NCBI GenBank assembly: GCA_903872005.1
Contig: CAIQJD010000210.1
Location: 1-5,768, forward strand
Direction: 5' to 3'
From: an uncultured bacterium
GTDB taxonomy: Bacteria; Chloroflexota; Anaerolineae; JACIWP01
Length of the DNA stretch: 5,768 nt
Below, in pieces: positions 1 to 5,441 of this stretch. A program made the position numbers and the translations under genes. The notes beneath the pieces are model-generated. The model was not told the DNA's origin. It made no database searches and was given only the letters and a program-made list of their open reading frames with translations. Numbering within the stretch: position 1 is the stretch's first letter; every line of letters starts with the position of its first letter.

Positions 1-179
1 ATGGCCTGGCCCTGGGCGAGGTAGCCGCGGGCAAGCGCGAACTGCCGAGGCAATTCACGCAGGATGAATGTGACGCCGCGCCCGAGGAAATAGAGGATGA
101 CGCCGGCGATCAGACAGAAGACGAAGGTCTCCAGAACGAGCAGGACGGTCGCCAGGGCGCCCCAACCATGCAAGTCCAT
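1..179 (-). CDS. Small membrane protein, N-terminal part (runs off the left edge)
   Basis: This is the first 59 codons of a minus-strand gene that continues beyond base 1. It starts at the ATG at 179-177. An AGGAGA ribosome site lies about 7 bases upstream, in the 17-base gap after the stop of the lipoprotein gene, so the two are almost certainly co-transcribed. Residues 7-33 form one uninterrupted hydrophobic segment (GALATVLLVLETFVF onward to LYFLG), long enough for a single transmembrane helix. It is followed by a basic, amphipathic stretch with Arg at 34, 41, 45 and 51. There is no signal-peptidase site or lipobox, so I read it as a signal-anchored inner-membrane protein. I do not recognise the family. 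Its place after a surface lipoprotein suggests a cell-envelope role, but that is inference only. The gene is real with good confidence; its function is unknown. Confidence 0.72.
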   Translation of the reverse strand, partial: MDLHGWGALATVLLVLETFVFCLIAGVILYFLGRGVTFILRELPRQFALARGYLAQGQA

Positions 180-196
180 ACGTGTCTCTCCTGTGC

Positions 197-1537
197 CTAC
201 TCGACGAACACCGTGATTTTCATTTCGACGACGCCGTGTTCGTTGGTCGCGACCAGGCGGTACGTCGTCGTCTCCGATGGCGCGACTTCCAGAGAGCCGG
301 GCGATGTCACGCCATTCTCACCATCTGGGAAGAGGCGCGCCTCGCGCGCTCCCTCCAAGTCCCAACTCAAGGTGGCCTTCTGGCCGCGCTTGATCTTCCC
401 CGGCTCGGCTTTCAGGGTGTGGATGACCGGGAGGTCGGGTTGACAGGCCAGAGTCGTCAGTCGCGCCGCGTCGCTGGGCGCGGATTCGCCGGCCGCATTG
501 TAGGCTTTGACCATGAAGCCCATCTCCGCGTTGCAGGGCAGGCGTTCCAGGGTGACGGAAGCGACATTGGGTATGTCCAGGGTTGCCAGCAAGGTCTTGC
601 CGTCATCGGAGTAGATGTGGATGCCCAGCTCATCGTCGGAACGGTCTTGCCAGTTGAGCGTGACGCCATCCGGCGGGGTGGTGGCCGCTTGCAGGGCGGC
701 TGGCGCTGCCGGGATGTTGAGGCCGGCCGGCGGCACGACGATGACTACCGTGGCGCGCTGCCCGAATACCTGACCACTGGGGGCCTGCATCCGCCAGCGG
801 CCGGCGTATTGGCCGGGATCGGCCGGCGCTTTCAGCGTGACTTTGATGTCCACTTCGGCGTTGGGCGCGGTGGGGGGCACGCTGAGCGATGTCGGCGCGC
901 CCAACTGATCGCCGGACTCGAAAACCCAACTGTAGCCGATGCCCCAGGCGCAAGCGCCGGAGTTACGCATGCGCCAGACTTTCTCGAATGAGACGCCGGG
1001 CTTGACGCGCGTTTCATCGGGAATGGTTACGTCCGCTACAAAGAGCGCGTTGTCGAGACAGGCGACCGCCGTGACGGAGGGCTTCGGGGCGACGGTTGGC
1101 GCGGCGGGCGGCGTCGCGGTGGGCGTCGCCAGGCCGGGCGATGCAGAGACGGCGGGGCGGACTTCTACGAGGACGGTGGATGGCGCGCTGGCGACGCCGC
1201 GCCGGTTGTATGCCTTGATGGTCAGCGTATGCCGGCCGGCGGCATTCGGGATCCAGGTCTGCACAGCGCCGAAAGAGCGCTCATCGCCGCTATTGGGCGA
1301 GCGATCCGCACGGGCGAGGGTGTTGTCCACCCACAGCTCGACGCGCTCGATGCCGGCGTCATCTATCGCCAGGGACTCGATCCGCACTTCCTGACCGACG
1401 GTAAGCTGTGCGCCGTTGGTCGGCCAGACGAGGGTGGCGGCCGGCCGCACCGGGCCGCGCCCAAAGGTACACCCTGACAACAGTAGGCTGAGGGTGATGA
1501 GGATTGCGGTTGCCCAATTCCGCCGGTGCTCAGGCAT
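197..1537 (-). CDS. Multi-domain Ig-like lipoprotein with NBR1-like and FnIII-like modules
   Basis: This 446-residue exported protein starts with a basic stretch, a hydrophobic helix (about 9-20) and a lipobox LLSG-C, so Cys23 is the likely lipidated N-terminus and the protein should sit on the outer face of the membrane. Four beta-sandwich modules follow: an Ig-like domain (about 32-127, ending in LTIKAYNRRG and VLVEV); a Pro/Thr/Ala-rich linker (about 128-157); an NBR1-type Ig domain (about 159-268, with ADVTIPD, VWRMRNSGACAW and SGDQLGAP, and Cys160/Cys196 as a probable disulfide); a fibronectin-III-like domain (about 275-364, with NWQDRS and VKAYNAAGESAPS); and a C-terminal Ig-like domain (about 369-445, with LSWDLEGA and TTTYRLVATNEHG). 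No catalytic motif is visible. A binding, scaffolding or adhesion role is inferred. The ATG at 1537-1535 is preceded by GGAG about 10 bases upstream. The gene has its own promoter and leads a unit with the membrane protein at 1-179. Confidence 0.88.
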   Translation of the reverse strand: MPEHRRNWATAILITLSLLLSGCTFGRGPVRPAATLVWPTNGAQLTVGQEVRIESLAIDDAGIERVELWVDNTLARADRSPNSGDERSFGAVQTWIPNAAGRHTLTIKAYNRRGVASAPSTVLVEVRPAVSASPGLATPTATPPAAPTVAPKPSVTAVACLDNALFVADVTIPDETRVKPGVSFEKVWRMRNSGACAWGIGYSWVFESGDQLGAPTSLSVPPTAPNAEVDIKVTLKAPADPGQYAGRWRMQAPSGQVFGQRATVVIVVPPAGLNIPAAPAALQAATTPPDGVTLNWQDRSDDELGIHIYSDDGKTLLATLDIPNVASVTLERLPCNAEMGFMVKAYNAAGESAPSDAARLTTLACQPDLPVIHTLKAEPGKIKRGQKATLSWDLEGAREARLFPDGENGVTSPGSLEVAPSETTTYRLVATNEHGVVEMKITVFVE

Positions 1538-1582
1538 GGCGCGCCATCTCCATGGACTCTGGTTGCCTATCTTGACGGGCTG

Positions 1583-1611
1583 ATTTTAACATAATCTTGG
1601 GAGCCTGTCAA
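1583..1611 (-). promoter_or_regulatory. Sigma-70-type promoter for the lipoprotein unit, nested on the M81 stop codon
   Basis: Read on the minus strand, there is a perfect TTGACA (-35, bases 1611-1606), a 17-base spacer and TAAAAT (-10, bases 1588-1583), with TG one base before the -10 box (extended -10). Transcription should start near 1576, giving a leader of about 40 bases to the lipoprotein ATG at 1537. The TGA stop of the M81 gene (1610-1608) lies inside the -35 hexamer. This is a strong match by eye, supported by its position just upstream of a gene start. Confidence 0.75.
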
Positions 1612-3140
1612 CGGTCTTTTCCAGCCGCGGCGCTGGGATAGAGTGCGCCCGGGAAGGCCGGCCAGTCCCCATCCAGGGGGTAGATGGGGCGTGAGATATG
1701 CCGGAATGGCACGGCGCGCAGGTTGCCGCTGGAAAGGCCGGGCGCATCCACCATGATGATGGCATGGGAGATGCTCGCGTAGTTCGCGCGAAAGAGGTTG
1801 GGCGATTTGACGACGACGATCTTGGCTTGTAGAGGCTCCAGGCCGACGCTGCGATACAGTTCCGGGTCTACGGTCAAGGCCGGCAGATCGGACAGCAGCA
1901 GGCGTATGCTGCCGATGCCGAGTACGGCGATGTCTCCCAGACGGGTTTCGACGCCGGTCGCTACCTTGCCTTTGAAGCGAAATCGGGCGTCGTGCTCCAG
2001 GCGCAGCACCTGGCCTTGAACCAATGCCGGGGTGTTGTAGATGTGGTCGCGCTTGCCGCCCACGGAGATGGAGACGGTCGCGCCGACGCCGGCGGCGAAG
2101 CATGCGGTCACGGCTTGCGGGTCCACGATGGTGAGGAGCGCCGTCTCAGCAGTGTCCCGCGCGATGAGGGCTTTCAGGATGGCGGTGCTGTCGCCGGGCG
2201 AGCCGGAGCCGGTAGAGTCGGCCGAGTCGGAGAGGGTCACGGGCCGGCCGGGCGCGGCCAGGGTGCGATCCAGAGCGGTTTCAATGGGGATGAGGTCCAC
2301 GTCAAAGGCGCGGCGCATGTCCCAGAGGCGTTGCGCGAGGACCTGGGCTTGCGCGCCGGCGCGAGCCATGTCTCCGTCGGCGGCGACCACGATTACGGCG
2401 CTGCCCATCTCCGGGATGTCGAGCCAGGGCTGCACCAGCAGCACGGATGCGTCGAGATAGCCCGGGTCGGCCGCGAGGGTTTTGGCGGCTTCGATCATGG
2501 CGTGGTTGGGGCCAGAGGTGGTCTGCATCCCCTCGGCCGGCACGATCAGCGGCAGTTTGCAGAAGGCCATGGCCGGCCGGCTGCCCGCTTCTGTGATGCG
2601 GAAGAGGACATCGGCGGCGCGCTGGCCGGTCTCGAACATATCAATGTGGGGATAGGTCCAGTAGCCGACGAGGGCGTCGGCATGGTCAATCATGCGGCGG
2701 GTGACGTTGGCGTGCGTGTCGAGGGTGGCGACGATGGGGACGGCCGGCCCGACTACCTGACGCACGGCCTGCAGGATGGCGCCATCTCCATCGGGGTCAT
2801 CCTCGACGACCATCGCGCCGTGCAGGGCCAGGAGGACGCCATCGGCCGGCAGCGCGGCGCGGATGGCGTCCAAGATCCGGCTGAGGATGTGGTCAAAGGC
2901 GCGGCGGGTGACCGGGCCGGCCGACCAGGCGTCGGCGACGACGAGGGGCTCGATCTCGAAGCCGCGTTCTTCTGCCCGGGCCAGGAAGCCGCCCATTTCC
3001 TGGCGCGCGCCGGCCAGTTGGGCGCGGATGGCCGGCGCGCCTTCCAAGAGCAGATACGCTTCGAAGTCCTCCAGGTCACAGCGTTGTGGCGAGAAGGTGT
3101 TGGTCTCTTGCATGAACAGGGCAGCAAGGTAGCGTGGCAT
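1608..3140 (-). CDS. M81-family (MlrC-like) zinc metallopeptidase
   Basis: This 510-residue protein matches the M81 family, named for MlrC (microcystinase C), which finishes breakdown of linearised microcystin in sphingomonads. It has the usual length and both halves: the N-terminal MlrC domain (about 1-300, opening with ALFMQETNTFSP, with LALHGAM near 104-110 and ATLDTHANVT near 138-147) and the C-terminal domain (about 300-500, with VVKSPNLFRANY and IIMVDAPG). Asp141, His143 and His165 (in YPHID) have the same spacing as the metal ligands I recall for MlrC (Asp167, His169, His191), so a zinc enzyme is expected. No signal peptide is seen, so it is probably cytoplasmic. One oddity: the family's Gly-rich ADNPGGG motif reads ADSTGSG here (307-313), although SPGDST after it is kept. 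The ATG at 3140-3138 has GAGG 7 bases upstream, and the gene follows the PLP enzyme after 21 bases. The substrate is unknown; most homologues do not act on microcystin. Confidence 0.88.
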   Translation of the reverse strand: MPRYLAALFMQETNTFSPQRCDLEDFEAYLLLEGAPAIRAQLAGARQEMGGFLARAEERGFEIEPLVVADAWSAGPVTRRAFDHILSRILDAIRAALPADGVLLALHGAMVVEDDPDGDGAILQAVRQVVGPAVPIVATLDTHANVTRRMIDHADALVGYWTYPHIDMFETGQRAADVLFRITEAGSRPAMAFCKLPLIVPAEGMQTTSGPNHAMIEAAKTLAADPGYLDASVLLVQPWLDIPEMGSAVIVVAADGDMARAGAQAQVLAQRLWDMRRAFDVDLIPIETALDRTLAAPGRPVTLSDSADSTGSGSPGDSTAILKALIARDTAETALLTIVDPQAVTACFAAGVGATVSISVGGKRDHIYNTPALVQGQVLRLEHDARFRFKGKVATGVETRLGDIAVLGIGSIRLLLSDLPALTVDPELYRSVGLEPLQAKIVVVKSPNLFRANYASISHAIIMVDAPGLSSGNLRAVPFRHISRPIYPLDGDWPAFPGALYPSAAAGKDR

Positions 3141-3161
3141 GCGGTTTCCTCGCCGATGAGA

Positions 3162-4262
3162 CTATTGCAGCGCGCCGCGGCCGAGGATGGGCCATTCGGT
3201 TTCGACGATGCCGGCGCGCACGCCATAGAGATAGTCGTGCTTGTATACCGTCCAGTCGCCGTAGCTGACGAGGAGATCAATCTTGTCGCCGATCTTCAGC
3301 GGGACATGTTCGCCTTCCAGCTCCATCGTGCCGTGTTCGGCCGACGGGTGGTTGAGTAAGACGCCGGGGATGCCGACGACTTCAGGGAAGTGGATGTGGT
3401 AGTCTACGGTCTTGTGGCCGGCATCGCAGACGGCGCGGGTGGGCGCTGGCCGGCTGATGACGGTGGCGAGGACGAAGAGGGATGGCTCCAGGGGGACGCC
3501 CCAGGTGCGATAGGTGACGTCGGTGAAGACGGCCCCGCCGGTCTGGCTCTCGGTGACGCCGGACAGGTGGGATGTGATCTGGTAGCTGCCGCTGCCGCCG
3601 CACGAGACGATGCCGATGGTCAGGCCGGCTTTGCGGCAGAGATCGGCGCTGCTGGTGAGCTTGGCGACGGCTTCGAGGCACTTGGCGCGCTTCTCTTCCG
3701 CATCTTTCAGGCCGACGACGTGGCCTTCCCAGGCCATCAGGCCGGCGAGGTGGATGCCGGGCAGGGCGGCGACGCGCATGGCAAGGTCCACCGTGGGTTG
3801 ACCCGGCTCGACGCCGCAGCGGTTCATGCCCGAATTCACTTCGACCAGGACGCGGACGATGACGCCTTTCGCGATGGCCGCCCGCGAGATCTCCTGGGCG
3901 TTCTCCATGCTATCCACAGCGACGATCACATCCGCGTGCATCCGCAGGTTGACCAGGCGGGCGACTTTTTGCGGGCCGACTACCTGGTTGGCGACCAGGA
4001 TATCTTTGATGCCGCCGGCGGCCATCACTTCGGCCTCGCCCAGCTTGGCGCAGGTGACGCCGATGGCGCCGGCTTCCACGCACTTATGGGCAATGGCTGG
4101 CGTCTTGATGCCTTTGGTATGCGGGCGCCAGGCGATGCCAGCTTCGCGGAAATAGTTGGCGAGCCGGCGGATGTTGCGTTCCATCTTGTCGAGGTCTACC
4201 CACAGGGCCGGAGTGTCTAGCTCGTCCTTGGGAATGCCGATGTTTCGATAACCGGTGGTCAT
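3162..4262 (-). CDS. Fold-III PLP enzyme, D-threonine aldolase / D-serine dehydratase family
   Basis: This 366-residue protein has the alanine-racemase-like barrel and C-terminal beta domain of the D-threonine aldolase, D-serine dehydratase and 3-hydroxy-D-aspartate aldolase family. These enzymes use PLP plus a divalent metal on D-beta-hydroxy amino acids. The opening LDTPALWVDLDKMERNI is typical. Lys50 in RPHTKGIKTP is the expected PLP-binding lysine. EVNSGMNRCGV (141-151), SCGGSGSY (220-227, phosphate-binding region), DAGHKTVD (280-287) and SAEHG (307-311) follow in family order. The C-terminal metal motif differs: where relatives have His-x-Cys/Asp, this protein reads Y334-G-D336 within SYGDWTVYKHD, so one ligand appears replaced. 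It is probably cytoplasmic. It is the first gene of an operon with the M81 peptidase, behind its own promoter, which suggests it processes products of that peptidase. The exact reaction cannot be told from sequence; a racemase-like or lyase role is also possible. Confidence 0.85.
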   Translation of the reverse strand: MTTGYRNIGIPKDELDTPALWVDLDKMERNIRRLANYFREAGIAWRPHTKGIKTPAIAHKCVEAGAIGVTCAKLGEAEVMAAGGIKDILVANQVVGPQKVARLVNLRMHADVIVAVDSMENAQEISRAAIAKGVIVRVLVEVNSGMNRCGVEPGQPTVDLAMRVAALPGIHLAGLMAWEGHVVGLKDAEEKRAKCLEAVAKLTSSADLCRKAGLTIGIVSCGGSGSYQITSHLSGVTESQTGGAVFTDVTYRTWGVPLEPSLFVLATVISRPAPTRAVCDAGHKTVDYHIHFPEVVGIPGVLLNHPSAEHGTMELEGEHVPLKIGDKIDLLVSYGDWTVYKHDYLYGVRAGIVETEWPILGRGALQ

Positions 4263-4274
4263 GATGACTACGAT

Positions 4275-4280
4275 CCTCCT
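4275..4280 (-). promoter_or_regulatory. Consensus ribosome site with unusually long spacing to the PLP-enzyme start
   Basis: A full AGGAGG (minus strand, 4280-4275) stands 12 bases before the ATG at 4262-4260, longer than the usual 5-9. No ATG, GTG or TTG lies between them in the reading frame, and the first family-conserved residues (LDTPALWVDLDK) begin only about 15 residues in. The annotated ATG is therefore still the best start. The spacing may lower translation efficiency. Confidence 0.6.
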
Positions 4281-4303
4281 CTTCGACGGTCAGAAACGAG
4301 AAA

Positions 4304-4332
4304 ATGATACACCTGATGGAACATTCTGTCAA
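4304..4332 (-). promoter_or_regulatory. Sigma-70-type promoter for the PLP-enzyme / M81 operon
   Basis: On the minus strand there is a perfect TTGACA (-35, 4332-4327), a 17-base spacer and TATCAT (-10, 4309-4304; one mismatch to TATAAT). The predicted start near 4297 gives a leader of about 35 bases. The -35 box begins only 7 bases after the stop codon of the acetamidase/formamidase gene. The downstream pair of genes can therefore be expressed separately from that gene. Confidence 0.75.
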
Positions 4333-4339
4333 CGCGAGT

Positions 4340-5239
4340 TCAGCGCGCGAGCGGTTTGGGGAGTCGCAGGTAGACGGTCGCCGGCGTGGCGGGGTCGAGC
4401 ATACTTTGGCCGGGGCGCATATCGCCGGCGACGCCCAGCAGCATTAGCGCATCGTGAGCCGGCAAGTCGAGTTGGCGCTTGAGGAGGTCGAACATGTCGC
4501 CGGCCGCCTGTTGCATGGCGACGCTCAGGTCGTGGTGTATGCCGATGGTTATCCAGGCGTCGCCGGTTTCGATCCAGGGGCGTTCCCACTGCACGCCGCG
4601 CAGGAGGTCTACCTGCGCGGTCACGGTGGAGCGAATCTCCAACGCCACGCCGGAGATTTCCCCATTGCCCTGGCGCGCATGCACGTCGCCGAGGGCCAGC
4701 AGCCCGCCGGGGATTTGGACCGGGAGGTAGATGGTTGCGCCTTCGGTTATGGCGGGGATGTCGAGATTGCCGCCGTGCCGGCCGGGGGCGAAGTTGAGGA
4801 TCGGCTCGCCGGCCGGGGCGACGCCGATGGTACCGATCATGGGGCGGGCCGGCAGCTCATAGTTCTCCCAGCGGATGGAGTAGGCGCCAGGGCTGCCGGC
4901 GACTTGCCAGATTTGCACGGCCGGCGCCTGAGCGCGCTCGATGAGGATGCCGGCGCCGGGGCTGAGTTTGGTATAGCCTTGCGTATCCAGCTCGATGCTT
5001 TGAATGGAAACGGCCAGGGTGTCGCCGGGCTGCGCGCCTTCGATGAAGACCGGCCCGGTCGCCGGATTGGTGTAGTCAGGACGGCGGACGTAGGTGAGGA
5101 TGTCGGCCGGCCTGGTGATGCGATGGCTGCCGGCGTCTTCGGTCTCAAAGATGAGCGTGGAGCCAGAAGGGACGCGCGCGGCCGGCGGGTTGGCCGCGCT
5201 GAAGCTGTAGCAGAGTTGTTGGCGCGATAGGCGGATCAT
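4340..5239 (-). CDS. Acetamidase/formamidase family amidohydrolase
   Basis: This 299-residue protein belongs to the FmdA/AmdA acetamidase-formamidase family, which hydrolyses short amides to the acid plus ammonia. It carries the family signatures in order: GPVFIEGAQPGDTL (62-75), IGTIGVAP (135-142), GRHGGNLD (153-160), LGDVHARQGNGEISG (183-197, the usual GD-x-H-A-x-Q-G motif) and VAGDMRPGQ (270-278). It is the short form of the family, lacking the C-terminal extension of the roughly 400-residue fungal and methylotroph enzymes. No signal peptide is seen, so it is probably cytoplasmic. The ATG at 5239-5237 has GGAG 7 bases upstream. It is the promoter-proximal minus-strand gene, transcribed away from the UroD-like gene. 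Many family members are annotated only by homology, so the true amide substrate is open. Its neighbours suggest an amide released from modified peptides or amino acids, which is inference. Confidence 0.88.
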   Translation of the reverse strand: MIRLSRQQLCYSFSAANPPAARVPSGSTLIFETEDAGSHRITRPADILTYVRRPDYTNPATGPVFIEGAQPGDTLAVSIQSIELDTQGYTKLSPGAGILIERAQAPAVQIWQVAGSPGAYSIRWENYELPARPMIGTIGVAPAGEPILNFAPGRHGGNLDIPAITEGATIYLPVQIPGGLLALGDVHARQGNGEISGVALEIRSTVTAQVDLLRGVQWERPWIETGDAWITIGIHHDLSVAMQQAAGDMFDLLKRQLDLPAHDALMLLGVAGDMRPGQSMLDPATPATVYLRLPKPLAR

Positions 5240-5298
5240 CGGTCTTCTCCCATGCGGACTTGTGCGCTTATTGCGGCGGCGCAGGCTTGATTGCCCGT

Positions 5299-5327
5299 AG
5301 TATCGTGCGATTGGGGCGGGTTGTCAA
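5299..5327 (-). promoter_or_regulatory. Sigma-70-type promoter for the acetamidase/formamidase gene
   Basis: On the minus strand there is a perfect TTGACA (-35, 5327-5322), a 17-base spacer and GATACT (-10, 5304-5299; four of six matches). Transcription would start near 5292, giving a leader of about 52 bases before the ATG at 5239. The -10 box is the weakest of the four promoters in this window. The -35 box, the spacing and the position support the call. Confidence 0.62.
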
Positions 5328-5362
5328 GCGATGCGGTCGGCCATGGAGGACTGATCGCGCCG

Positions 5363-5378
5363 GCTTTTTGCCAAAAGC
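5363..5378. repeat. Inverted repeat over the -35 box of the UroD-like gene, candidate operator
   Basis: GCTTTT (5363-5368) and AAAAGC (5373-5378) are perfect 6-base inverted arms around TGCC, and the structure covers the -35 box. A wider pair, CCGGC (5360-5364) and GCCGG (5382-5386), flanks it. A repressor bound here would block RNA polymerase. The arms are short, so chance is possible, and no regulator gene is in view. Confidence 0.35.
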
Positions 5379-5397
5379 GTTGCCGGTCTGTTATACT
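5368..5397 (+). promoter_or_regulatory. Extended -10 promoter for the UroD-like gene
   Basis: The plus strand has TTGCCA (-35, 5368-5373; five of six), an 18-base spacer and TATACT (-10, 5392-5397; five of six), preceded by TG at 5389-5390, which makes an extended -10. Transcription should start near 5404, about 38 bases before the ATG at 5442. It is divergent from the acetamidase/formamidase promoter, with 40 bases between the two -35 boxes. Confidence 0.7.
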
Positions 5398-5428
5398 CCG
5401 GGGCGTCGCGCAACACATTTTTCTCGCG

Positions 5429-5434
5429 AAGGAG
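5429..5434 (+). promoter_or_regulatory. Ribosome site fixing the start of the UroD-like gene
   Basis: AAGGAG lies 7 bases before the ATG at 5442 and 13 bases before a second in-frame ATG at 5448. The spacing favours the first ATG as the start codon. Confidence 0.75.
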
Positions 5435-5441
5435 TCCCACC

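Noticed and set aside
182..991. 269-codon plus-strand open frame opposite the lipoprotein gene
   Set aside because: It is antisense to a clear multi-domain protein, with Gly/Arg-rich composition and no motif.
1992..3359. 455-codon open frame on the plus strand, antisense to the M81 and PLP genes
   Set aside because: It lies opposite two genes with clear families. Its translation is His/Gly/Asp/Arg-rich with no recognisable domain and no ribosome site. Long antisense frames are expected in GC-rich coding DNA.
3390..4220. 276-codon plus-strand open frame opposite the PLP enzyme
   Set aside because: It is a shadow of the well-supported minus-strand gene, with Asp/Gly/His-rich low-quality composition and no family match.
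4333..4356. CGCG-rich repeat at the end of the acetamidase/formamidase gene as a terminator
   Set aside because: The repeat is a direct CTCGCG repeat with weak self-pairing and no T-run after it on the minus strand, so it is not a credible intrinsic terminator.
4454..5230. 258-codon plus-strand open frame opposite the acetamidase/formamidase gene
   Set aside because: It is a mirror frame of a gene with intact family motifs. It has no ribosome site and an unnatural composition.
5236..5253. Five-codon leader frame (M-G-E-D-R) whose TGA overlaps the acetamidase/formamidase start as ATGA
   Set aside because: It has no ribosome site of its own, and its codons are the ribosome site of the main gene. 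It is probably accidental.
5263..5283. TGCGC...GCGCA hairpin in the acetamidase/formamidase leader as a riboswitch or attenuator
   Set aside because: It has only five-base arms, no conserved aptamer pattern and no T-run. Chance is likely in this GC-rich DNA.
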